Part shown: piece after piece, positions 1 to 7,216 of the stretch
Layout: every line of letters starts with the position of its first letter
Position numbering within the stretch: the stretch's first letter is position 1
Source: Prosthecobacter algae
GTDB lineage: Bacteria; Verrucomicrobiota; Verrucomicrobiia; Verrucomicrobiales; Verrucomicrobiaceae
Length of the DNA: 64,000 nt
Direction of reading: 5' to 3'
NCBI RefSeq assembly: GCF_039542385.1
Contig: NZ_BAABIA010000001.1
Location: forward strand, 558,001 to 622,000
The notes under the pieces: model-generated
Database searches by the model: none
Told to the model about the DNA's origin: nothing
What the model saw: only the letters and a program-made list of their open reading frames with translations
Made by a program: the position numbers and the translations under genes

Positions 1-405
1 AATGTGGTCATCCCGGAGCGCCAGGGTTTCACGGTGGAGACGCCAGACTTTGTGCATGTCATGGCCAAATTTCGCAGCGGTCTAGAGGCGACGATGCTGT
101 TCAGCGGTGTCGCGGCCCATGCACCGACGGACAAGCTGTGGCTCTTTGGCTGTGAGGGCACGCTGAGTTATGACTTTGTCACCGATGAAGTGTGCCTGGG
201 CAAACCGGGCGGCTCCCTGGAGGTCGTGCCTGTGCCTTATGAGATGGAGCGGGAGTGGACTGTGGAGCGTGACTTCATCCAGGCCATTATGGACCCAGCG
301 GCCCCGCGGCCAAAGCCGGACTTCACCGAAGGCGTGTGCTACATGCGGGTGGTCGAGGCCGTGTGGGAGGCCATGGAAAAACGGGCGGCGGTGAAGTGCG
401 CGTAG
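1..405 (+). CDS. Gfo/Idh/MocA-family oxidoreductase, C-terminal fragment
   Basis: Only the last 134 codons are present; the frame is open to the left edge, so the start and the NAD-binding Rossmann half lie outside. What remains looks like the alpha/beta C-terminal domain of Gfo/Idh/MocA dehydrogenases: strands around 'VHVMAKFRSG', a glycine turn in 'GCEGTLSYD', and the usual family ending of a Pro-rich stretch, 'DFTEG' and a terminal helix 'VVEAVWEAMEK'. Members oxidise or reduce sugars and polyols with NAD(P) in the cytoplasm, and Verrucomicrobiota often carry many copies. The gene converges with the next one, with a single base between the two stops. The catalytic EKP-type motif would be upstream, so the substrate cannot be judged. 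Confidence 0.75.
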   Translation, partial: NVVIPERQGFTVETPDFVHVMAKFRSGLEATMLFSGVAAHAPTDKLWLFGCEGTLSYDFVTDEVCLGKPGGSLEVVPVPYEMEREWTVERDFIQAIMDPAAPRPKPDFTEGVCYMRVVEAVWEAMEKRAAVKCA

Positions 406-406
406 C

Positions 407-1525
407 TTATGGACCTGCCACCCACTGCACGGCTTTGAGGATAAAGGCCTCCATCCCGGCCTGCTGTTCCGGATGCGGGCTACTGCAAAGCAGGCGTCCT
501 TTCCCATAACTGCCCGCGACCATAGCGGGGGAGTTCACTTGGGCTCCTTTGGGTGAGCCATTTTCCGCCAGTTCGCTGCGGAAAAAGGCCAGAGGTTCAA
601 AGTCGGGGATGGCTTCATCTCCCGCTGGATTAAAGACGGGGCCATTGGCGTAACGGATATCCAGCAGGCCTTCGGGCATGCCCAAAATCTCGCGGCCCTT
701 GGGCGTAAATTCGATTTTTACATCGCCCACACCGCGTGCCCATTTCGAGGACTTGGTCTTGGCATCAAGGATCTGCAGCCCCCAGGAGAAACCATCGCAG
801 GCCAGGTAATTGCCAGCGCAGATGCCCACATAACCGCCGCCCGCCTCAATGAAACGGCGCACTTGTTCACGGCCCACAAGGCCCAGTGTGCCCGCCTGCT
901 TGCCACCGCTGCCACCCGTAAAGATGACGACATCGAAGTCCTTGAGTCCGCCTTCGCGGATGAGTTGCGGTTTAACGATCGTGACTTTGACCCCAGGCGC
1001 TTGGCTGAGCAGTTCCGTGCAACGTGGCACACCTTTGCCAAAGCTGCCGTAGTCATCAAATAGAGCCACTCGCACGGGACCATCACCGCGCTGGAGGGGC
1101 GGAAGTGGTGCGAGTTCCTTCCAGGTGAGGGAGATGGCCTGAAGCTCTTGGGTCTTGGCGCGTTTGCCCACCAGTCGCCATTGAGGCTGCTCATCTGATC
1201 CAGTTCGAATGAGCTTGGCCTCAGTCACGGGAAACTCCGCTACCAGATGCAGGGCATTGATGTTGATCTTGGTGTTGGCGGGATCAAAGCCTGCCGGATT
1301 CGTGGTGTGATAAAGCGCGGTGCTGGCTTTGCCTTTGACGGGATGCAGCACATAGTGATGCCCTGCGGTGATTTCGGCCGCCGACAGCAGTTCCTCGCGG
1401 CCTTGGAGGGAGCTGGGTGCCCACTCCCCAACCAGTTTTGGATACTGGATTCCAGGAGCTAGGTTTTCCCCGGCGTGCAGTGACAAGGCAAAGAGGCTCA
1501 GGAGAAGCAGGTGTTTCATAACCAA
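407..1525 (-). CDS. Secreted BPL_N-like (glutamine-amidotransferase-fold) protein
   Basis: A 372-residue protein with a signal peptide (residues 1-18, ending 'LSLHAG'). Residues 150-260 have the class I glutamine-amidotransferase-like fold seen in the N-terminal domain of biotin-protein-ligase-like proteins: a strand 'VRVALFDD', the loop 'VVIFTGGSGG', and a nucleophile elbow 'GYVGICAGNY' with Cys236. Late residues 'GSYGKGRLLCSSPHPE' fit the family's C-terminal strand and possible catalytic His. Residues 20-145 are of unknown role. It is the last gene of a leftward operon that begins with a peptidoglycan amidase, only 8 bases after the NlpC/P60 gene, so a role in processing envelope material is inferred. 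Two Met codons (1 and 3) could serve as start. The substrate is unknown. Confidence 0.65.
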   Translation of the reverse strand: MVMKHLLLLSLFALSLHAGENLAPGIQYPKLVGEWAPSSLQGREELLSAAEITAGHHYVLHPVKGKASTALYHTTNPAGFDPANTKININALHLVAEFPVTEAKLIRTGSDEQPQWRLVGKRAKTQELQAISLTWKELAPLPPLQRGDGPVRVALFDDYGSFGKGVPRCTELLSQAPGVKVTIVKPQLIREGGLKDFDVVIFTGGSGGKQAGTLGLVGREQVRRFIEAGGGYVGICAGNYLACDGFSWGLQILDAKTKSSKWARGVGDVKIEFTPKGREILGMPEGLLDIRYANGPVFNPAGDEAIPDFEPLAFFRSELAENGSPKGAQVNSPAMVAGSYGKGRLLCSSPHPEQQAGMEAFILKAVQWVAGP

Positions 1526-1533
1526 AAGTGTGT

Positions 1534-2103
1534 TTATAGGCCGTTTGGGTGGCGGTTGATGAAACCGGAGGTGCCGCGTGCGGTGGACCGCCAGCGCGGA
1601 CCTTCGCCAGTCTGCGTGCCCGAGGTGTCAAATCGCAGGCCGCAGACGGACATGAAGACGTGGTTTCCGGGTTTCACAAAGATGGAGACGTAACGCCCTG
1701 GGCCGGACTTTCCATAACCTGCAAAGCCGCGGGAGTTCAGCGGCTGCACGAGGAGACCCGTGCGGTAGAGAATGTGAGAGATGGAGCCAGAGCAGTCGAA
1801 ACCGTCATCAAAGAGCTGCCTGTGCCCGCCTCCCCATTTATAAGGCTTGTCCACAAGCTGGTTGGCATAGTGGACGATGTGGTGAAGAACAGGCGGGTGA
1901 TAGGCGGTGGCCCGTGCATATCGGCCATCGAAATGCAGCAGGGGAATCTGCGAGTAATAATAGACCCCGGCCCCACCGCCCGCGATGGCCAGTGCGCCTA
2001 GGCCGCTCATCTTGAGCCAATCACGCCGCCCCAGGTTCCTCACCGTGGCGGCTTCAGGGGTGTCTTCCAGGAGGCCGGGGATGAAGTCCTGAGGTTCGTT
2101 CAT
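1534..2103 (-). CDS. NlpC/P60-type peptidoglycan peptidase
   Basis: A 189-residue protein. The N-terminus carries a twin-arginine-like segment (Arg26-Arg27, 'GRRDWLKMSG') followed by a hydrophobic stretch, suggesting Tat export or a membrane anchor. The papain-like NlpC/P60 core follows: 'YKWGGG' and 'DDGFDCSGSISHIL', with Cys104 as nucleophile, and 'KPGNHVFM' with His148 as the catalytic His. The family cleaves D-gamma-glutamyl to diamino-acid bonds in peptidoglycan stem peptides. It sits third in the leftward operon behind an N-acetylmuramoyl-L-alanine amidase and a beta-propeller protein, consistent with stepwise wall degradation in the periplasm. No separate substrate-binding SH3 domain is visible; the protein is little more than the catalytic core. 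Confidence 0.8.
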   Translation of the reverse strand: MNEPQDFIPGLLEDTPEAATVRNLGRRDWLKMSGLGALAIAGGGAGVYYYSQIPLLHFDGRYARATAYHPPVLHHIVHYANQLVDKPYKWGGGHRQLFDDGFDCSGSISHILYRTGLLVQPLNSRGFAGYGKSGPGRYVSIFVKPGNHVFMSVCGLRFDTSGTQTGEGPRWRSTARGTSGFINRHPNGL

Positions 2104-2121
2104 GGAGTGCTGGGGGTGAGA

Positions 2122-3021
2122 TTATTTCCTGCGAAGCCGGTAAAGTGGTGTTGGTAGCTGCTCGCTGGTAAACCACAAGGTGGCGCTGTCGTCATCGTAA
2201 CAGACGCCCTCCATCTGGCGGGTGAGCGGGGGCTCGATGATCAGGGCAGGGGATTGCAGGGTTTTACTGAGTGGTTGACCTGGCGTCAGCTTCCACTCAT
2301 GCAGGTAGCTGTAAGTCGCGATGACGAGCCGTTTGCCATCGGGTGAAATACTTGCGCCGGTGGTCATGCTGGCCATGCCGGGGCGTTTGCCTTCACGTGA
2401 CCGGGCGGGAAAACTGAGAGTGGTTATTTTTTCCAGCTTCATGGCAGCACCTGAACGCCTTTTGCCCTTCAGTTCATAAAGGGTGCTTTCGCCGTTCTCT
2501 TCCTTGGTCAGGATCCACACCTGCTGAGTTTGTGGATGCACCAACAGGCACTCGGCATTGTGACGTCTGTCAGGGTAGCCGAGGTGCCAAATCTCAGGTT
2601 CAGCACTCTCGGTCTCCTTCTTTGGATCCTTGGGTAGGTCAGGCTCTGGAATGCGGTAGATCTGCAGGCTGGCGCGCACTTTGAGATTGTCCCCGATGTC
2701 GGCAATCAAAAGGCAGGGGCGGCCTTCTTCATCGGTACCGGAGGCTAAGTCCTCCCAGTCAAAGTTCACGGCTTTGGGCAGGCGCACCTTGGCCCGTGTC
2801 TGGCCCTTTTCATCAATGGCAAAGAGGCAGGGCTCGCCGCCCGAGTCGTTGAGCGTCCAGAAAAGCCCAGGGTGCCGCTGGCTGCGCGTGAGGCCGCTGC
2901 TTTCGTGGATGCGTTTGTCGGCCAGAATGACCGGTTTGTCCGCCTCCAGGCGGGCGGCTTTCTGGCCACGGCATGGCAGTGCAGCGAGGCAGAGCAAGAA
3001 AACCGGCAGCAGCTTGTTCAT
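2122..3021 (-). CDS. Secreted beta-propeller-like protein of unknown function
   Basis: A 299-residue protein with a clear signal peptide (residues 1-19, 'VFLLCLAALPCRG'). The mature part shows repeating strand patterns ending in motifs such as 'FWTLNDSGGEPCLFAID', 'FDWEDLAS', 'CLLIADIGDN', 'VWILTKEENG' and 'SISPDGKRLVIATYSYLHEW', typical of a six- or seven-bladed propeller. The 'DWED' plus 'IADIGDN' combination occurs in bacterial proteins annotated only as hypothetical or esterase-like propellers. No catalytic residue can be named. It lies between an amidase and an NlpC/P60 peptidase, 12 and 18 bases from each, so it is probably co-expressed with wall hydrolases and may bind or modulate them; this is inference. 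Confidence 0.6.
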   Translation of the reverse strand: MNKLLPVFLLCLAALPCRGQKAARLEADKPVILADKRIHESSGLTRSQRHPGLFWTLNDSGGEPCLFAIDEKGQTRAKVRLPKAVNFDWEDLASGTDEEGRPCLLIADIGDNLKVRASLQIYRIPEPDLPKDPKKETESAEPEIWHLGYPDRRHNAECLLVHPQTQQVWILTKEENGESTLYELKGKRRSGAAMKLEKITTLSFPARSREGKRPGMASMTTGASISPDGKRLVIATYSYLHEWKLTPGQPLSKTLQSPALIIEPPLTRQMEGVCYDDDSATLWFTSEQLPTPLYRLRRK

Positions 3022-3033
3022 GGGCCGGGAGGA

Positions 3034-3780
3034 TCAGCCGAGGGAGCGCGCGGGGCCGGGGACGAGGCGATTGTAATGCAGGTTCACCCGGCGCAGGTAC
3101 CACTGCCAGGTGGGGCCCGGACGGCCACGGTCTAACAAAAAGTGAGGGCAGTTCTTGTGCGGGTCCTTGATGCTTGGGCTGATGCGCGGCCAGTGGTAGT
3201 GCGGCACCACATGGTCCAGCGGGATGCCATAGACATACATGAGGTAGGCGGTGAGGCGGGCCGTTTTGTCAATCGTCAGCGCGATGTCGTTGCCACGATG
3301 CTCGCACATCTCAATGCCGATGCTGTAGTTGTTCCCTGGGCCGTCGAAGTCGGCGTGCTCTCCCTGCTCACGGCAGGGCAGGTGCTGGATGGCGACGTTC
3401 GATTGCGTCGTGAAGTGCCAGGTGAGGAAGCCGATGCGGTTGCCGCCTGGGCGCTTGGTGGCACGAAGGGCTCCGCGTTTGAGCGCCAGGGCGTGGTTGT
3501 AGGCATTGCCGCTATAGTTCTGCGTGCTGTGGATGGTGATGTATCGCGGCGTCATCGGCCGGTATTTGTAGCGGCCTACCTTGCCGGCGGGAATGAGGTC
3601 CGGCCGCAGGCCGATTTCCCGCAGCAATTGCTCCGGCGTCACGCGTCCCAGGGAGCTGTCATTGTAACGGGCTTCCCACATGGCAATCTTCGAGCGGCCT
3701 GCGGGCGAGCCGCAGGCGACGAAAACAACCACAGCCAGAAGAGCGAGGGGGAGGGCCAGAAGAGCACTGCCTTTGTTCAT
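3034..3780 (-). CDS. N-acetylmuramoyl-L-alanine amidase (Amidase_2), lipoprotein
   Basis: A 248-residue Amidase_2/AmpD-like zinc hydrolase that cuts the bond between N-acetylmuramic acid and L-Ala in peptidoglycan. The N-terminus is a signal peptide with a lipobox-like 'FVAC' (Cys23), suggesting a lipid-anchored periplasmic enzyme. Metal ligands are visible in the expected order: His84 in 'ITIHSTQN', a His in 'VVPHYHWPRI' (194/196), and Cys211 in 'HKNCP', matching the H...H...C pattern of the family. 'SNVAIQHLPCREQGEHAD' and 'NNYSIGIEMCEH' fit the fold. It is the first gene of a four-gene leftward operon with an NlpC/P60 peptidase downstream. Its start overlaps the ATG proposed for the divergent glycosyltransferase, so both promoters would lie within the opposing genes or share a very short region. 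Confidence 0.85.
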   Translation of the reverse strand: MNKGSALLALPLALLAVVVFVACGSPAGRSKIAMWEARYNDSSLGRVTPEQLLREIGLRPDLIPAGKVGRYKYRPMTPRYITIHSTQNYSGNAYNHALALKRGALRATKRPGGNRIGFLTWHFTTQSNVAIQHLPCREQGEHADFDGPGNNYSIGIEMCEHRGNDIALTIDKTARLTAYLMYVYGIPLDHVVPHYHWPRISPSIKDPHKNCPHFLLDRGRPGPTWQWYLRRVNLHYNRLVPGPARSLG

Positions 3781-5005
3781 GGCGGCAGTATGGTGGCTGC
3801 GCGGAAGTTTGCCAGTCTGGAGTCAGTGGACTGACATTTTGTTTGAGTTCCGCCAATTCTCCGCCAGCGATAGCCTTGTGATTCTCGTCCTGACAGCAGG
3901 CTTTGGCGATGGGCATAACACCGCTGCTTTCTCAACCGCTGAAGCGCTGCGGCGACTCTGCCCAGGGGAAGATGTGCAGACGTGCGATCTCATCAGCGAG
4001 GTGCAGCCGCGCATCGCCACGGTGCTGAAGAATCTCTATCAGCAGGCCATCACCCACTTTCCCAGTGGCTGGCGCATGGTCTATCACATGCTGGAAAAAT
4101 CTGACGTGGATCCCCAGGACAGCGCTTGGCTGGCCCCCCTGGTGCGTGGCCTGCGCGAAAAGATCGAGACCTTGCAGCCCCGTCTCATCATCAGCACCTA
4201 CCCTCTGTATGCAGCGCTCATGGATGCGCTGCGCAAGCAGCAGGTGCCGCTGCCCAGGCTGGTCACCATCATCACGGATTCCATCAGCGTTCATCGCATC
4301 TGGCTCATGCAGCCCAGCGACCTCTACTGCGTGGCGGATGCGGAGACCCATGAGGTGGTGGAAAAGCTGGGCATCCCGGCAAACAAGGTGAGCATCACCG
4401 GGTTCCCTGTGAGCCTGCAGTTCACCGAAACCCTGCCGCCAGATGCCCGTCCGCCAGGCGAGCAACGCATCCTCTACCTGCCTTCGACGACGGGCCGTCG
4501 CGTGGCCACCACGCTGGCGGCCTTGGTCCCGCTGCTGGAAAAAGGCGTGAAGCTCACCATCCCGGTGGGCAAACACAGCTCCCGCCTCTACCACGTGCTG
4601 CGCAAGTTCACCGATGCGCTGCCGCAGGCTCCCGTGGAGATCATCGGCTGGACAAATCGCATCCCAGAATTGCTGCGCACCCACGACGTGGTGATTTGCA
4701 AAGCGGGCGGGGCGATCCTCCACGAAGTGCTTGCCGCACGCATCCCGGCCGTGATTGATTACGTGGTCCCTGGCCAGGAGGAAGGCAATGCGGAGATGCT
4801 GCTTTCCCGCCATTGTGCCTACCGCACCTTTACCTCCAAAGAAACCGGAGAGGCCGTGGCCAAAGTCTTAGCAGATGGGGGTAAAATAGGCCGCCAGATG
4901 CGGGCAAACATGCTGGCCATCAGCGTGCCGGATGCCGCCATACGCACCGCCCAGACAGCCCTGGAACTGGCCGCACCGCTGGAGGCTACGGCACCGCTGG
5001 TTTAG
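3779..5005 (+). CDS. MGDG-synthase/UgtP-like glycolipid glycosyltransferase
   Basis: A GT28-type glycosyltransferase of the monogalactosyldiacylglycerol synthase / processive diacylglycerol glucosyltransferase group. The N-terminal signature 'ILVLTAGFGDGHNTAA' is the family's acceptor-side P-loop. The C-terminal donor domain has 'GWTNRIPELLRTHDVVICKAGG' and 'VPGQEEGNAEML', which match the conserved nucleotide-sugar-binding region. Such enzymes transfer sugar to diacylglycerol at the inner face of the membrane. The start is uncertain: ATG at 3779 gives a 33-residue leader with no resemblance to the family, whereas GTG at 3878 would begin exactly at the conserved first strand. The gene is divergent from the amidase operon. 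Which sugar is used cannot be read from the sequence. Confidence 0.8.
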   Translation: MAAVWWLRGSLPVWSQWTDILFEFRQFSASDSLVILVLTAGFGDGHNTAAFSTAEALRRLCPGEDVQTCDLISEVQPRIATVLKNLYQQAITHFPSGWRMVYHMLEKSDVDPQDSAWLAPLVRGLREKIETLQPRLIISTYPLYAALMDALRKQQVPLPRLVTIITDSISVHRIWLMQPSDLYCVADAETHEVVEKLGIPANKVSITGFPVSLQFTETLPPDARPPGEQRILYLPSTTGRRVATTLAALVPLLEKGVKLTIPVGKHSSRLYHVLRKFTDALPQAPVEIIGWTNRIPELLRTHDVVICKAGGAILHEVLAARIPAVIDYVVPGQEEGNAEMLLSRHCAYRTFTSKETGEAVAKVLADGGKIGRQMRANMLAISVPDAAIRTAQTALELAAPLEATAPLV

Positions 5006-6095
5006 CCGCTGCGGCAGGGGTAGGCGGTGTGGCCGTTGCCGTTTTCTGCGTCGCGACGCTCGCTGGCTGCGCCTTGGGCGGATGACGGTCCGCCTCGATC
5101 CATTGCTGGATCATCGGCCAGAAAAGCTCACCCGGCAGGGCAAAGGTGGTGATGCGGTCCACCCTCGCAATGTTGATGCCGACGGCCCGTCCCTTGAGGT
5201 CCAGCACTGGGCCTCCCATGTCGAGCGGGTTCAGGGGCAGATCGTGTTGCAGCACTTCGGCAAAGTTATCCGTGCGGATGGAAATGCCGCCGTTGGCAAA
5301 GTCCTCGCCATCCCAGTTGGACAATACCTTGGTGCGGCTGGCCAGGCGCACCTTCAGACTCCCCAGCTTGTCATTGCGCTGGTATTTAATTTCGATTTCT
5401 TCACCCGGTTGGCGTTTGAAGATGAGCTCGTTCACACGGCGGAAGTCGCGGATCTTTTCCCCGGCGAGTTCCATCATGAGATCGCCTGCGATCAGGCCTG
5501 CGGCGGCTGCGGGACTGTCCTCCGCCACGCCGATGATGCGCACCCCGCTGGCACTGCTGGGCTTGTCATCCATGCGGATGCCCATGGCGGCACCAAAGCC
5601 CTTGATCTCCCGGCGCTTGGCGCTGATGACGCCGATCTTTAGCACCTTGCCCGCCGCCGGGGACACGATCCATTGGCCGAAGGAAAGATTTTTGGACGAG
5701 ATGAAGCTGACGGCTGGCACCTCAGGCAGGTGGATGGCCTGGCCGAGGACGATGTCATGGCGCGTATCCCGGCGGATCTCCCGCACCTGGGCCTTGGGCG
5801 CGGTACCCCATTTCACAGTGCATTCCTCCAGTCGCGGCACCTCACTGGCCTTGGTGATGAAGTAGCCCTCCTTGCCCACCCAGGTCAAGGTGGCCACGGC
5901 CTTGTTCTTTGCATTCATCAGCAGGGCCGTGTTACGGGCCACCTGCGCTTGCAGGGCCGCCAGCGGGGCCAGCGTCTGGTTGCCGTTGGTCATTTCCTCC
6001 GGTTTCAGCGGGGCGCGCAGTTCGCCCAGGGCCAGTTGGCTGACGGTGGTCAGCAGCAGGATCAGCACTTTGGGGGATGGCAGGGGAGTGATCAT
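4986..6095 (-). CDS. Degenerate trypsin-like protein with inserted PDZ domain (probable pseudoprotease)
   Basis: A 369-residue protein with a signal peptide (residues 1-24). It follows the plan of S1C/DegP proteases, but the catalytic residues are lost. The His site reads 'GYFITKASE' (Ser84 where His is expected). Asp114 in 'RHDIVLGQA' is kept. The Ser site reads 'LDMGGPVLDLKG' with Met293 in place of Ser. A PDZ domain (about residues 165-240, 'DSPAAAAGLIAGD') lies before the Ser-site strand, so it appears to be inserted within the protease fold rather than following it. 'RAVGINIARVDRITTFALP' matches the end of the protease domain. The C-terminal 35 residues are Pro/Ala/Thr-rich. The start overlaps the stop of the intact protease by four bases, implying translational coupling and a possible regulatory partnership. 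Confidence 0.75.
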   Translation of the reverse strand: MITPLPSPKVLILLLTTVSQLALGELRAPLKPEEMTNGNQTLAPLAALQAQVARNTALLMNAKNKAVATLTWVGKEGYFITKASEVPRLEECTVKWGTAPKAQVREIRRDTRHDIVLGQAIHLPEVPAVSFISSKNLSFGQWIVSPAAGKVLKIGVISAKRREIKGFGAAMGIRMDDKPSSASGVRIIGVAEDSPAAAAGLIAGDLMMELAGEKIRDFRRVNELIFKRQPGEEIEIKYQRNDKLGSLKVRLASRTKVLSNWDGEDFANGGISIRTDNFAEVLQHDLPLNPLDMGGPVLDLKGRAVGINIARVDRITTFALPGELFWPMIQQWIEADRHPPKAQPASVATQKTATATPPTPAAAAKPAVP

Positions 6096-7057
6096 CCTTC
6101 TTCTTTCGGGCGGATGCCCAGGGTGATTTTGACGTCGCGTTCAGCGCTCACATTCTTCAGGCGCAACTGCACTTCCTCACCGGCAGGGCGCACCCGCACG
6201 GCATGGGTAAACTGCGGCAGGTCGGTGATTGCCTCGCCATTGAGGGAAAGGATGACGTCGCCGGTTTTGATGCCAGCCTTTTCTGAGGGGGAACCAGCTA
6301 TGACCTCCACCACCTCCAGCGCTCCCTTGGCATTCATCTCCGTGCCTATGCCCAGGTACCCGCCGCTGCCGATGCCCCAGGTGTGGATGACATGGCTGCC
6401 TTTCATTTCATCCCAGGACCTCAGAAAAGGGGCCATGGAAACATGCATGTTCTCATCGCGCCCCTCCCAAATGAGGCTGTGGATGCCGATGACGTCGCCA
6501 TTCAGATCAAAGAGCGGGCCGCCCGAGTCGCCTCCCATCAGCACACAGTCAGTTTGCAGGGAGTTGGCGGTCTGTTTCACAATGCGGCCCACACGCAGGA
6601 CCACGCCACGTTTTTCATCAAACCCGCCCGGGTGACCGAGCGCAAAGCACCACTCCCCCGGCTGCGCCTTGATCACTTGGCGGGAAACCTTGACGTGCGG
6701 CCATTTGCGCTCGGTGTCGTTGAGCTGCATCAGCGCGGCATCGGTGGTCTTGTCCAGACCCAGGGTGGTGGCCTGCACCACCGTGCCATCTTCCAGGATC
6801 ACGCGCAGCTCACGGCCTGGGCGTTCCGCCACATGGGCAGCGGTGAGGATGAGACCATCTTCGCTCATGATCACCCCGCTGGCCGTGCCATCTCCCGTAA
6901 AGATGGCCACCACGGCGGGGCGTACCTTGGGCAGCAGCGACTGCACATTGTCCTGCAACTTGAGGAAGGGTTCAAAGTCCGGCTCCCCCGCAGCGAAAGC
7001 AAATCCTGGCACGTGGAGGAGCATCCACATGAGCCGGGCGAAGAGCGCATTTTTCAT
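6092..7057 (-). CDS. S1C trypsin-like serine protease with C-terminal PDZ domain
   Basis: A 321-residue DegP/HtrA-like periplasmic protease with a signal peptide ending near residue 23. The triad is complete: His75 in 'LILTAAHV', Asp106 in 'KTTDAALMQL' and Ser178 in 'GGDSGGPLF'. One PDZ domain occupies about residues 232-315 ('GSPSEKAGIKTGDVILSLNG'). DegP has two PDZ domains; this single-PDZ form resembles DegS or short HtrA types, but it has a cleavable signal rather than a lasting anchor. It is the first gene of a two-gene operon with the catalytically dead paralogue. The family degrades or refolds damaged envelope proteins. Partner and trigger are not evident from the sequence. Confidence 0.88.
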   Translation of the reverse strand: MKNALFARLMWMLLHVPGFAFAAGEPDFEPFLKLQDNVQSLLPKVRPAVVAIFTGDGTASGVIMSEDGLILTAAHVAERPGRELRVILEDGTVVQATTLGLDKTTDAALMQLNDTERKWPHVKVSRQVIKAQPGEWCFALGHPGGFDEKRGVVLRVGRIVKQTANSLQTDCVLMGGDSGGPLFDLNGDVIGIHSLIWEGRDENMHVSMAPFLRSWDEMKGSHVIHTWGIGSGGYLGIGTEMNAKGALEVVEVIAGSPSEKAGIKTGDVILSLNGEAITDLPQFTHAVRVRPAGEEVQLRLKNVSAERDVKITLGIRPKEEG

Positions 7058-7216
7058 AACGACTCAATTCTAACGTGCAAGAAGGCCGAAATTCTCCTTA
7101 ATTCCGAAGCGAGATTCAAGCCAAGTCTGTCAAAGCCCTGAGAAATCCGGCTGAAGGCGGGTCCCAGGCCCGAATCCGTAGAATACTCGAACCCTCGGTT
7201 GCGTCCAAGCCACCTC

